Source: Sanderia malayensis (Eukaryota; Cnidaria; Scyphozoa; Semaeostomeae; Pelagiidae). From it: a stretch of 64,000 bases of DNA. Position numbers and translations under genes: made by a program. The notes under the pieces are model-generated. The model saw nothing but the letters and a program-made list of their open reading frames with translations. It was not told where the DNA came from and did not search any database. This document shows, one piece after another, positions 11,901-21,825 of the stretch (positions are counted from its first letter, which is position 1; each line of letters begins with the position of its first letter). The stretch is taken from the NCBI GenBank assembly GCA_013076295.1, contig RQOL01000531.1:992001-1056000 (forward strand). Direction: 5' to 3'.

Positions 11901-14900
11901 GACAAGCAACTTTAGCAGTGTTGCCACGCTCAACCTGTCGTTTCTCCCAACTGCGCAGGCATGTATCATTTCTCTTGCCAAAATTTCACTCACACGCAGT
12001 GACAATTGACATGTAAATTAATAAATTTGAGTGTTTGGGGCAAACACGATTTTGTTTTCCTACAAGTTCACAATTAATACCTACTTTTCTTCGATTATCC
12101 CACAGGTTTTCCCTGCAACCTACAAACTTCTCAAAATCCCCAAAGAAGGTGGAAATCAAATCTCTAATAGAAAATAGATAGGCAGGCCAGGGGGTCTCAA
12201 ACCATTGAGAGTTGTGAATAGCGGCGATGCGAACCTTTTCTGCCCTCCGCATCTGAAGTTACACTGGCAGCCGGTGCCTCAGTTCAATTTAGATAATAGA
12301 ATAGGCCGCACCCATTCCATGGTGACAACAGGATGACCCCCCGTGCGATGTCATCGCGCTCCCATGCCGACAGATCAACATGTTGATGGAATTCGGGGAC
12401 CTAGTGGGTTCTGTCAACAAGTCGATGCAAGAATGGCCGGGCCAATCCAATGGCCTGCCAGCAATGCTGCAAACTGCCAATTAATGAAAGGATTTCGCAA
12501 CATTTCAGCTTCTTGCTGCTTGCTATATTTCTATTGTTGGAAACAAATAGGGAACGAAAGTACCAAAAATTGTTCTTGTATGTGTATCTTGCCCAATTCC
12601 GTCGAAAAATGCGAGTGCATTTACGTGAAACGATTTCAATGCGATCAAATGAATTTGAATTTGAATTTGAATTTGCTAGATTTATGCCCCTCGTGCGGTT
12701 TAACGTCGCTATGCGCATGTGAGACATATATTGGAAAATGAACAATGCGTACATTACTCTTGTACCCATGTTAACTACTTTATTATACACACAGTGTTAT
12801 GTTATAAGCAAGTGTTGTTGAATAAAATGAAATTGAAATTGAAATTGAAAACACAAAAACCCCGAGAGCCGAAGACGACAGAATTATTCTAACAAAAAAG
12901 AAAACGGTTAACAAGGGAAATTCGAAAGTTGAGGAATTCAAGAAAATCGAGAAAACAGGCCAAAAAGGCCAAATTTAGGTGTCGTGCCAAAAGTTTGTCG
13001 GTGGCAAACAATCATGACGTCGTCCTAAGGAGAGCCAGAGTATGGTGTGTTGGCCACCTTGTTCAAGGATCGATAGCAGGACATCAGCAAATCCCGTGAA
13101 GATATCTGGGGCTGAGCGAAGGCCGGGCCAGGGGAACAAATAAAACCCTCGCTAAAACATTCCCAAAAATGGTCGACCTTCAGGCCTGAACCTTCGACAT
13201 AGGACTTTCTAAGGTCATTAGGGGAGTTTGAATATCTTGGCCCTTGATTTCTGGGTTGTTCGCAGTTGCCATAAACATATCAACGAAAATAGCGTAAATG
13301 GAGAAGGGTACAAATAAGGAACAATCTCACCAAATGACACGGTGTCCGACGAGGTCATTGTAAATCAGCAACTGTGAGTAGATAACCCAACGTTGGAAAA
13401 ATGTTCTTCTGGTGGTTGGGCACCGCAAACGTATTGGCCGAGTTGGTTGCAACCAAGGTATATAAATTTGAGTAAACACCAAGGATAATACGAGAATTGA
13501 ATTGAACGTGTGCGAAGCACACTCGTAAAACAATGATTAACCCACCTATGATTCATACAACTAAATACCTCAAAGGAGAGGAGATGAAAGACGTCGATTG
13601 ACAACGATATTGGAGATGCCAACCCCATGGGTATTTCACTGCAGGATCGGGGATCCGATTCTTATCAACCCGTCAGCACTTTGCTGTGTGCAAATAACAA
13701 GGAATGGATGATTTCATTTCTTTCCACATTAACTCTGATTAAATCGAGATTTAATCACCATAAAAACTGGAATTTCAGTACTGGAAATTCTGAAATTCTA
13801 CAGAAATACGTCACCAGACAGTCGGTTTCTTTATGTCTGCAGTTTTATGCTAGAAACACAAAATCATGCTGAGAATATCGGATGGAATAAAATCAAAACG
13901 TTTTGATTTTATTCCATCGAATATTCTCAGCTTCTTTTGCTTATTTTGACAAGGTGTTAATTCGATTTTTCCCCCCCGACGGACTATTTTTGGGATGTCT
14001 GGAGAATAAATAATGCAAAATAGCTAGGTGTATTCGGGCCTTTACGCGAAATTGAACAATTTAATAAGGGATTTAATAATTAAATTTTCAAAAATTAATT
14101 AGCGGGGGGACGGCAATTAGGCACCTCAGACAATGCATGATGATCACGGATTAGGAAAACTGACATGTGTTACTTATTTTGATGAGCAAAATAAGGACAG
14201 ACAGTCTGGAATTCACACCCCCTACTGCATTTTACTGTTTTAGGCAAATTTAAGGTGCTCGTGTATATGGGCCCTATCATTGCGAACGAAGTGGAGCATT
14301 GCTGTTATACTGTGATTGACAACTGCGTCCACATATTTTAAATTGAGACGATGCTAATGATGCATGATGCATCATTAGCATCATCAATCACAAATCAGTA
14401 GCCCCCATGATGCATTGGGGCTACTGATTTGTGATTGGACATTTTCCATTCATGTGATACAAAAAGTTAGTACCTATTGGATGAGAAAACAAAGAACTTG
14501 AGAACCAGCATTCATTGAATAAAAAAAACAAAAGAACGAACGATTTGTGTCACCCAGTATCGTTTCATTTTATATGAACTGACCAATCAGTGCACTTTAA
14601 GAACAATAGAAATGCAACAAAACGCAACGAAAGTAACCTGCTATGGCGGCTAAAATCCCGCCGAGCTGTGAGAAAGTGATGTTTTTATTTAGGGTTGCTG
14701 CCACATATAGTTTCAAAAAACAACTTCAAACAACATTTTTCAAAAGAGATGCAATGTAGTTTAAAAAAACAACTTCAAACAGACATTTTTCAAAAGAGCA
14801 ATAGTTTTTCTAAATTTCCATAGGACTGAATTTTAAAATTAATCCTAATAACAAAGATATGAGAACAAAAACATGCCATATCTTCATTGTTTTTCCTTAT

Positions 14901-15855
14901 TTCTTGCCTCAATTCATTATAGCAAGAATAAACAAACTTTTTGAAGTTGTTTTTTGAAACTACATTGTATTTTCCACAAGTAATATTTCTGTGCTCTATT
15001 TCATTCCCAATGAACGTCTCATTTTACATTTTAGACTACAGCCCTATTTACACTACACAAACTAACCCGGGTTAACTTAACCCGGGTTAGTTTAACCCGG
15101 GTTAGTTTTCGTTTGTAGTGTAAGCGTTCACCAGTGGGTGAAACTGGGTTAGCCGAAATGCCTAATGTAAATGAAGTCGAGTCGAAAGAAAAAGTCCTCT
15201 TTCTTGGCGCCACGTTTTGTTTTCAACAGGAGTGCGCATGCTCATACTAGAAACTAACCCGGATTCGCCGCAGTCTCGCGCTTACACTACATTTTCGTAA
15301 AACTAACCCGGGTTAGCTTAACCCGGGGCGAACCCGGGTTAGTTTGTGTAGTGTAAATAGGGCTTACGCGCGTATTGCAGGAAATGCGGCATTCTTCAGT
15401 ATTTTCACTTCGTGAGCTACCATTAGGTTAACCTTTGATTTTCTCATGTTGTCAGCGATCACGGAAAAAAGTGAAGCAACAATTACCTGAAGATGGTAGT
15501 GTAATCCGGCCTTTACTATGGCTAGTTTTATCAAACTTAATATTTAAGGGAAATATTTAACCGTGTATCTCGGCCTTCAGAGAATAATTAGATATCTATA
15601 TCTGTTATTACCTGTTATGGGTGACCAGACTTTGAAAACATCTCCATATTGTTCTTTCCATTTCACAAAACATTGCAAAAAATCGTTAGGACTTGCGAAA
15701 TCCCGTAAATTTCCAAGGAGAAAGTGTCCTTTAGGCCCTGGAATTTTCCGTAATGGACTTTGCAACCATGTTATAACTTTGAAAACAACCAATCCTAACA
15801 ACAGGGCAATCGCAGTCTTCCAAGTCAACAGTGAAATAATCAACGAAACAAGCAT
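5927..15855 (-). CDS. Cytochrome P450 copy A, exons 1 and 2 only
   Basis: Exon 1 is 15855-15612. It encodes an N-terminal membrane anchor and the proline-rich hinge ([12 protein letters not shown]). Exon 2 is 6177-5927 and covers [20 protein letters not shown] through the C-helix ([16 protein letters not shown]) to QLIK. Both are open and spliced in the same phases as copies B-D (phase 1, then phase 0). Exons 3-5, with the I-helix, ExxR and heme Cys, are not present before the gap at 5842-5743 or between it and the neighbouring SWIB gene. Intron 1 is about 9.4 kb, against 0.3-1.5 kb in the other copies, because of the insertion at 6589-15524. Intron sequence at about 6185-6560 matches copy C intron 1, so copy A belongs to the same duplication series. 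It is either a gene cut by the assembly or a decayed fragment. Confidence 0.75.
7003..7428 (-). mobile_element. MITE with CACTC...TATAAGAAT inverted ends, copy 1
   Basis: A 426-bp unit (TA flanks included) whose left tip TACACTCTTTTCTTTTTATA is inverted at the right end (AAAAAGAAAAGAGTGTA). It is flanked by TA on both sides, as in Tc1/mariner-type targets. The interior repeats the short motif of AAGAAT next to GGCTC. It is the inverted relative of the unit at 10774-11199. Non-coding. Confidence 0.8.
7441..8228. other. Repeat-derived spacer with no gene
   Basis: AT-rich sequence between two related MITE copies. It holds a short AAAC repeat at about 8140-8150 and otherwise nothing I recognise. 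Open frames are below 70 codons. Confidence 0.5.
8229..8450 (+). mobile_element. Internal fragment of the CACTC-type MITE
   Basis: About 220 bp matching the core of the element at 10774-11199 in the same orientation (from AATACGGATATGGCA through GTCGACACTTT-like sequence to CAAAAATAAAAAACGCC). Both terminal inverted repeats are missing, so this is a truncated relic. Confidence 0.75.
9265..9372 (+). repeat. 108-bp direct repeat, unit 1
   Basis: This matches 9742-9849 with a single difference (GGATT against GGGTT). It contains AAATTGGGCGGTTAGCCTAC and ends in TTGTCCGGCC. The two copies bracket the 267-bp block at 9474-9740. Non-coding. Confidence 0.85.
9474..9740 (+). repeat. 267-bp repeat, copy 1
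   Basis: Identical by eye, base for base, to 13494-13760, exactly 4020 bp away in the same orientation. It includes CTGCAGGATCGGGGATCC and ends AAATCGAGATTTAATCACCA. Identity over 267 non-coding bases implies recent duplication or an assembly duplication. Confidence 0.9.
9742..9849 (+). repeat. 108-bp direct repeat, unit 2
   Basis: Second copy of 9265-9372, same orientation, one mismatch. It joins the end of the 267-bp block directly. Confidence 0.85.
10178..10440 (+). repeat. Minisatellite with GTCCTCGCGGAGGAC palindromes
   Basis: Seven tandem units of about 34-46 bp, each carrying CCTCGCGGAGGAC; several extend to the perfect palindrome GTCCTCGCGGAGGAC. Two spacer types alternate, one containing TATGTA..GATATTTC and the other TATTTATACATTTA, so the higher-order period is about 71 bp. 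The open frames across it are by-products of the repeat. Confidence 0.9.
10774..11199 (+). mobile_element. MITE with CACTC...TATAAGAAT inverted ends, copy 2
   Basis: Complete unit with both inverted ends (TACACTCTTTTCG... and AAAAAGAAAAGAGTGTA), flanked by TA. It is similar in length to the element at 7003-7428 and inverted relative to it. It lies inside the 5.2-kb TIR segment. Non-coding. Confidence 0.8.
11200..13493. other. Non-coding interior of the 5.2-kb TIR segment
   Basis: No gene supported. Open frames reach 132 codons (12343-12741, plus) but overlap a TTTGAA microsatellite and look accidental. Simple repeats are (GAATTT)n at 12647-12677 and (AAATTG)n at about 12829-12848. The second directly follows AATAAAATG, like the simple-sequence tail of a retroposed fragment. 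Confidence 0.45.
13494..13760 (+). repeat. 267-bp repeat, copy 2
   Basis: Second copy of 9474-9740, same orientation and no differences seen. The flanking 108-bp repeats found around copy 1 are absent here. Confidence 0.9.
13868..13931. repeat. 64-bp near-perfect palindrome
   Basis: The arms GCTGAGAATAT and GATGGAATAAAATCAAAACG meet their inverse with no loop; only the dinucleotide between the two arm segments is displaced. Extruded, this gives a hairpin of about 31 pairs. No terminator context applies here. Confidence 0.85.
14350..14382. repeat. Perfect 15-bp-arm hairpin (first of a pair)
   Basis: GATGCTAATGATGCA, a TGA loop, then the exact inverse. A second, unrelated hairpin begins 3 bp further on, at 14385. 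Confidence 0.85.
14385..14437. repeat. Perfect 21-bp-arm hairpin (second of a pair)
   Basis: The arms at 14385-14405 and 14417-14437 (CAATCACAAATCAGTAGCCC plus one C) are exact inverses around an 11-nt loop. The loop contains ATGATGCAT, which resembles the first hairpin. Confidence 0.85.
15040..15364. mobile_element. 325-bp MITE with tandem CCCGGG palindromes in its ends
   Basis: It begins AGCCCTATTTACACTACAC and ends with the inverse GTGTAGTGTAAATAGGGCT. TAC is duplicated on each side (15037-15039 and 15365-15367). Each end carries three copies of AACCCGGGTTA-like palindromes just inside the tip. The 3-bp duplication fits PIF/Harbinger-type elements. Non-coding. Confidence 0.85.
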
Positions 15856-16254
15856 GGTTAAAACTCTGTCGTTCGGAGTCTTGTCTCTGTGGCTGGGTTA
15901 TTGCAAGTTAAACGTTCTATGAGTTCGGCATCAGGTTAGAATGATTGTTGCATTTGGATCTGAACTTGGCACGAGATTACCGACGGCAACGTATTGTCAG
16001 GTTCGTTTAACCACATCTTTGTTGTGGCGGTAACCGCAAGACATTGCATCCTCATAAGAGCTCGACCCTAAGAAACTTATCATAAGAAACTTAGGGCCTG
16101 TTTATATGGAGACCGATACATCGGTCAAGCGAGTTATCTCGTTTGGCCGAGATGAGAGCTGTTTGTGTTTATATGATATCAGCATGATTCGTTTCGTTTC
16201 GGTTGCGTGTTTATATGGAAACCGATGTATCTTTATTATCGGCCATGTCTGTTT

Positions 16255-17080
16255 TCAACCACGAGGTCTGGAACGGGTCCACGCAACCAGATACTTGGAA
16301 AATATCGCGCGTAAAATGCACCTGGAAAAGGAAGCGATCAAAACAGGACCCCAGCATGTACCGTGGCCTCTCCGTCGGAGCAATAACAAGTAAAATTCTT
16401 CCCTTGGTCCTGCTCAAATCCCGTTCATGGCCACCTTTGTTGATTTGAAGGCGGCCTACGACTGGGTACCCAGGTGGTGCCTGCTGAAGGTTTTCGAGTT
16501 CAGGACTGGGGCCAGCAAAATCACCAAAATGCTGGCGGAGAGCTTCACTGGCACCAAGGCCCAAATCACGCGCTCCAAAGAAAAGTTCCCCACCGCATGG
16601 GGACTGAAGCAAGGGGCACTTGAGTCTCCCGTCCTTTTCAACATATATTTCGATTTTTGCATCCAAGTTGCGAAAGAGAAAATTCGACGGGAGATTCAGC
16701 CAGGGACAGTTTCGCTCAAGTTCAACATCAAGAGTGCATGTCTTGGGCCAAGGGGACAACGCACCAGATGGGACAGCAACGGCAAGGTCACGGTGGAGGA
16801 AGGAGAGCACGCTGACGACTTTATCGGGGTCAAAACGAGCATCGACGAGTCCAAGGCAGCACTAGAAGCCATGGACGAGACCTTCAAAAGATTTGGCCTC
16901 GCGATTAGTTTTGGAAAAACCGAGACCATGCTGTTTGGGTTCCCCGAAACGGAGACAGCAAAGGAGTCGCTTTTCGAGGTCGCCGGTGAAATAATCAAAA
17001 ACGTCCGAGAGTTCACATACCTTGGACATAAAATCACCAACTAAAACGTCTAAAACATTGACACGACCTCCCTGGACCAT
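16255..17080 (+). pseudogene. LINE reverse transcriptase, 5' fragment
   Basis: A plus-strand non-LTR retrotransposon RT remnant. One frame near 16350-16400 reads YRGLSVGAITSKIL (the start of the RT fingers). A second frame, 16427-17044, carries motif A (FVDLKAAYDWVPR), motif B (GLKQGALESPVLFNIYFD) and a motif C-like HADDF, where Y/F-ADD is usual. The frame change between them and the stop at 17042-17044 show decay. The match resumes at 20159 (IKLAKAKFQEM), so the copy was split by the minus-strand LINE at about 17085-20158. Not expected to be active. Confidence 0.85.
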
Positions 17081-17283
17081 TTTTCATTTTTTTCATTTCA
17101 TTTTACATTTTTTACCCACGGTAACCCCATCAATCAAAATAGACTGCTTTACAGGGGGCCGTGCAAAAACTACAAAATTACATATTAAAAACTTACTTAC
17201 AAAATTTCGGAAATAAATAATCTAATAATAAATAATCTAATCTATAAATAAGTTGATGCTACATAAAAGAAAAGAAAAGTATT

Positions 17284-19900
17284 CTAAAAAGGAAGCTCTC
17301 TGCATTTGAGCCTCTTTTTGAAAGTCTGTAGAGTGGGTGCTTGTTTGAAATCCAAGCCCAATCGGTTCCAGGTTTTAGGCCCACGATATGAAATAGACTT
17401 CTGTCCGTTTGAAGTTTTAAAAAGAGGAATTCGCACATCAGTTTCTGTGTTTCTCAGTTTAATAGTATTACGAGCTGCGTTTTTAACAAATAGCTCGGAC
17501 AAATATGTAGGCGCAAGATTATTAGTTGCCTTGTACATAATAGTCGCGGTTTCATTCAAAACAATCTCTGAAATAGGCGGCCATTTCAGCCTCTTTATCA
17601 GATTTCCTGCTGAAACACAGTAACTACTGTTTGTAACAATCCTGGCAGCTCTATTTTGCAACTTTTGGAGGGTATCAGTTAAAGTATTACCACAACACCC
17701 CCACACTGAGCAGCAGTACCGAAAATGGGGCTCTACAATTCCTCTGTACATTTTACTGAGCGTTTTCTCTGGGAGAAATTTCTTGGCATATTTCAGAAAG
17801 CCTAAGGCTCGAGAAACGTTTGTTCTCGTATATTTTATATGCTCATCCCAAACAAGATGACTGTCCAATTGAACACCAAGGTACTTGGTATTTTTTACAA
17901 TATCTATCTGTGTGCCGTTTATAGAGAAGCAAGGCTGCTCAGTGACCTCATCAGAGACCATTTTAAGCTTTGGTCGCGATCCAATTACCATTGCATGAGT
18001 TTTGATAACATTAAGGGACAGTTTGTTTCCAAGGATCCATACTCTTAAACAATTTAGATTCTCATTCATAACTTGGTTAATTTTGCAAATATTTTTTGAA
18101 GCGTACGAGAGACTTGTGTCATCTGCATACATAGTAACGTTACATTTTTTCAGAGCAAGGGGAAGGTCGTTGATGTAAATTAAAAATAGCAGAGGACCAA
18201 GGCATGAGCCCTGCGGAACACCACAAGTGACCTCTTTTATGTGCGAGCATGCACTATTTACTCTGCTAAATTGTCGCCTGTTATTCAAATAGGAAACAAA
18301 CCAAGAATGATCTAGACCTGTGACACCATATTCACCTAGTTTTGCAAGGAGGATGTCATGGTCTACTGTATCAAAAGCTTTTTTAAGGTCGATGAAAACA
18401 TTTGCAGTGTATTTTCCCTGATCCATGTCCACATACCAGTCGTTTGTGCTGGCAAGTAAACATGTTACAACAGAATGCAGCAAACGAAAAGCAGATTGAT
18501 TTGAAAACAAAAGCTAGTTGTTGATCAAATAAGCATATACTTGGTTATAGGCCAACTTTTCGAACAGCCGAGCCAAAAACGGCAACACAGATATAGGTCT
18601 GTAATTAGAACAGTCATCTTGTTTACCGCTCTTAAAAATAGGGGCAACTCGTGCAATTTTCCAACTGTCTGGAAAAGTACCAGTGGCCAGAGAGAGGTTG
18701 AAAATGTCACAAAGGGATTCCGCTATCACAGGAAAACCAATCTTTATGAAAAAATTTGCCAGACCATCAGGGCCAAAGCCATTTGAGGTGTCAAATTTTC
18801 CAAGAACTCTTTCGATTTCAAGTATACTTATATGTTCGAGATTGAATTTAAAATTTCCTGGATTTACCTCATACTCATTTGTTAAAAGTGGATTGGATGA
18901 GTCAGTTATTTTGTCATTAGCTTTTGCCAATTTCACAAAAGAACTGATTCATGGACTCTGCGATAGCGCTATCACCCGATACTGTTTTGCCTTCAACCTC
19001 AAGGGATGAGATGTGGGTGGTCTTAGATTTCTTGTTTAGAATTTGATTAATTGTTTTCCACGTGTTTTTTAGATCGCCATCATGCTCGGCAATCTTCTTA
19101 GTGAAAAACTCGCGCTTCAAATGTTCCTTCATTTTATTTGCCCTATTTCTTAGATTCCTATAGGCCTGCATCAGAAGATGAGATTTTAAACGGATAGCAA
19201 GCTTTTTTGAAGCACCTCGGAATTTTCTAACGCAATAGACCATATAGTGATCACTAAGGCTAACCTCTCTTACTTCCGAAATAACAATGTTTGATTGGTT
19301 GGTAGTAGCAATATGGTCTATTAACGTCTTAGATGTTAGGGTTTCCCTTGTGACCTTCCGAATTAATTGTCGAAACCCAAAAAGACTATATATTTCCAAT
19401 AGACGTTTGGAGTGTGCAGGTAGACTGTTTGTTGAGCTCTGTTCATTGCTAGAGTATTCCGCCAAGATGTCACAATTTGTATCGCCTAGAAGAATGAGTT
19501 CTTTGTTTTCATTGTCTAAAAAGTGAAGAGTTTTTTCAAGTTCAGAGAAAAATTCAACAGATTCATCTGGAGGTCGATACAATGCAAGAATTATAAAAGG
19601 AGCGGAATGAGACGGTTTGCATTCAACGCATACAGCTTCAATGGAAGAGACAGGGACGTCATCTCGAATTGTGTATTTGTCAAACAAATTGTCTTTTACG
19701 TAAATCGCCACCCCACCACCATTTCGATTTCGGTCACAACGTTTAATGGAGTAGCCCTGAACACCAACGAGATCATCAGCGATGCTTCCATCTAATTTCG
19801 TCTCATTAATGGCCAGTATATGTATACCTAGATCCTTGATAATCAAACGGATCTCATCTATATGGTGTAGAAGGCTATTCACATTCAGAGTTGCAACCAC
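17284..19900 (-). pseudogene. LINE endonuclease-reverse transcriptase ORF (frameshift and stop)
   Basis: The 5' part (19900-18917) is an APE-type EEP endonuclease: ATLNVNSL, AINETKLD, NGGGVAIYV, LILLGDTNCD, IDHIATT, SLSDHYMVY. The RT part starts in a frame shifted near 18920-18936 and reads GPDGL, FPDSWKIARVAPIFKSG and YRPISVLPFL. It then has an in-frame TAG at 18516-18514 and continues through motif A (VFIDLKKAFDTVDHDIL), motif B (GVPQGSCLGPLLFLIYINDL) and the catalytic motif C (YADDTS). The C-terminal domain runs to the stop at 17284. One frameshift and one nonsense codon disable an otherwise well kept copy, so it is fairly young. Confidence 0.9.
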
Positions 19901-20035
19901 TACCCCCTTCCTATGACCTAGCGTAGTGTTCCCCCTTTCTAGAGAGCGGTCACGGAGGGGGGGGGGAGATAGGACCTTTGGCGAGGATGTCAGACAAGCA
20001 TCCTCACTGGAAGTTTCATGAGAATTAGGGGTTAG

Positions 20036-20158
20036 TCAATGTTCTAAGTTACCTTTTACGATTTCAAGTAAATTATTAGTAAAGATATCTACCCCTGATT
20101 TGTTCAAGTGAAGTTTACTTCTGTTAAGGTTCTTTGAAGGATCAATATTGGCCACAGG
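20036..20158 (-). pseudogene. LINE ORF1 C-terminal remnant
   Basis: Minus-strand frame ending at 20036 with KNLNRSKLHLNKSGVDIF. This resembles the end of the SGNH/esterase-like ORF1 of some CR1-type LINEs. It is cut at about 20158, where the older LINE resumes. The family assignment is from memory of the motif. Confidence 0.5.
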
Positions 20159-20671
20159 ATCAAGCTCGCAAAAGCAAAATTCCAGGAAATGAAAAAGGTG
20201 CTGTGCGATCGTGAAATCGACCTCGAAATTCGAGACAATTTTCTGCAGACTTTCTTCCGCCCCCTGCTGCTTTACGCGGTCCAGTGCTGGGACCTCAGAG
20301 AAGCCAAAGTCAAGAGACTCGAGAGCTGCTGGCACAGGTTCCTCCGCCGCATGACCACAAACAGCTTTAAGAAAAAGGACCCAGAGAACGAAGAATGCTT
20401 CGCCTTCGTCTACACCAACGACGATCTGGTCCGACTAAGCGGAACTGTACCACTGCGGAAGTACATCAGAGAGCAGCAAATCAAATGCACCGCACATGTG
20501 TGCCGCCTCCCCAACAACGACACGCAAAAGCAAATCCTGTTCGCGCAAGGGTGCAAGCACAGCAGGAGCATTTGGAAAAAGTTTGAGGCCCTACTTTCCA
20601 TTGACGAGATTCAAATCAGGAAGCAGATGATGGATAAAGCTAAAGTTAGAGATCTTCTGGATATCCTGTGA
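20159..20671 (+). pseudogene. LINE reverse transcriptase, 3' fragment
   Basis: This continues the fragment ending near 17080. The plus-strand frame reads IKLAKAKFQEMKKVLCDR, then LLLYAVQCWDL and WHRFLRRMT, the usual C-terminal region after the RT thumb in non-LTR elements, to a TGA stop at 20669-20671. Directly after it come AATAAATCTG and a short (TATCTG)n tail at about 20700-20722, marking the element's 3' end. Confidence 0.85.
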
Positions 20672-20722
20672 AGGTGTTCAAAATGCCGCACTTGCGGAAT
20701 AAATCTGTATCTGTATCTGTAT

Positions 20723-21825
20723 ATACCAACATAACAACAGCTAAAAAAAGAAACATGGAAACCTTATCAACGTCATCATGCTCATATTATCATTATTATT
20801 ATTATTATGAATATTATTATCATTATTGCAGTGCACCCTGCACTGCGCAGTTAGATTGAGTTTTTAACTGCTAGAAAGCACTTGCAAAGTTTTCTATGGG
20901 ATGAAAATTGGCTTTAGTTATCCGAGGTTTGAATTATCGCTGGCCCTAATTATCACGATTTTAATGTTATTATGAATATTATTTCTTTTGGAGTTTATTT
21001 CATTTATCTTTATCAAGTAAGAACACATTCGACCAAAATAGTTACAATACACAACTACTCAGATCACGTCTTGTGTCACAGGCATTAACATTGCATCCTA
21101 ATCAGAACTTGATCCTTTTCAGAAGCGTCGCGCAATCCGAAACTACAGGTAGCAAAAGAGAACAATTTTAAAGCAGAACAGTGCAAACAGGTTTTGAAAA
21201 GTTTAACCACTGTCTAAAGTCAAAGTTTATCCGAATCTTTATCCGTAATTTACAAAGTTTTAGTAATTACTTTTGGTTTGCGAAACCTCCGACTAAAATT
21301 CCCGTTATTTATGGTCCTGGGACCATAAAATTGAAGTCAATTCTTCTAAGTTTAAAGTCACTCCCTTTACTTCCAAAATCAAGGTCACAGCATCGTTCTC
21401 AATCTGTCTCCTTTTCGTGTCAAGTACGCTGCCATGTAATGTCAAGCATGCTGGCAGATGGCTGCATTCATAGTCAAATGCAAAAGGCTGTAATACTTCA
21501 CAGTTGTAGCTCAAAATACAATACTAACGCGTTTAATTCATTTTGCTCACTTATTTTGATGTAATTGAAAGTAAATCTAAAAAACTTAAACAGTTGTAGT
21601 GAGAAGATCAGCCAGTAAAAAGTTGCTCCATTTTCGCAGACATCAAAACAAGGCTATGATGACTGACAAAATGCCAAAACAAATATAAACTTCAGAAAAG
21701 CTAAAACTAATACATAAAGTAAATCAATGTTTTATTACCTCTTATTCGATTCCCCGCATAATATCTTTCATGCAATTATGGTAGCGTTTTCCAGGCTTCT
21801 AGAAAGCTCTTCAAATCTTCATCAG
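20723..21825. other. Flank between the LINE nest and P450 copy B
   Basis: No gene. An (ATT)n tract lies at about 20788-20827. From about 21497 the sequence (GTTGTAGCTCAAAATACAAT, a TTTTGATGTAATTGAAAGTA-like stretch) matches the 3' flanks of copies C (28150 on) and D (34270 on). This puts one edge of the tandem duplication unit some 330 bp beyond the stop codon. Confidence 0.6.

Larger units (their letters stand above)
8851..14042. mobile_element. 5.2-kb segment with matching ~40-bp terminal inverted repeats
   Basis: The left end (AGGCCTGAATACACCTAGCT, then ATTTTGCATTATTTATTC) and the right end (GAATAAATAATGCAAAATAG, then CTAGGTGTATTCGGGCCTT) are inverse copies over about 40 bp with one clear mismatch. 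TA lies immediately outside each end (8849-8850 and 14043-14044), fitting a TA target duplication. The interior has no transposase-like frame and is packed with direct repeats, a palindromic minisatellite, another MITE and hairpins. It may be one non-autonomous element enlarged by later insertions, or two inverted copies of a short element bracketing unrelated DNA. Confidence 0.65.
6589..15524. mobile_element. 8.9-kb composite insertion in intron 1 of P450 copy A
   Basis: In copies B and C the intron reads continuously as CAGGTATTTG followed by TTTTATCAAAC (24267 and 32714 regions). In copy A the same two halves are at 6579-6588 and 15525-15535, with 8.9 kb between them and GTT shared at the joint. 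The block contains MITEs, a long-TIR element, minisatellites and hairpins listed separately. No open frame in it exceeds 132 codons and none resembles a transposase. It is best read as successive nested insertions rather than one element. Confidence 0.7.
17085..20158 (-). mobile_element. CR1/Jockey-like LINE inserted into an older LINE
   Basis: Minus-strand non-LTR element containing, in element order, an ORF1 C-terminal remnant (20158-20036), an endonuclease-RT ORF (19900-17284) and a 3' end rich in short ATGAAA-like repeats near 17085-17110. The 5' end is truncated inside ORF1, as expected for incomplete target-primed reverse transcription. It separates two halves of a plus-strand LINE. Confidence 0.85.

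Noticed and set aside
12343..12790. Overlapping 132- and 129-codon frames on both strands
   Set aside because: They run through a TTTGAA microsatellite inside a transposon-rich block and resemble no protein.
8900..15000. CRISPR-like array from the clustered repeats
   Set aside because: Eukaryotic DNA with MITEs and minisatellites; units are irregular, without uniform spacers or cas genes.
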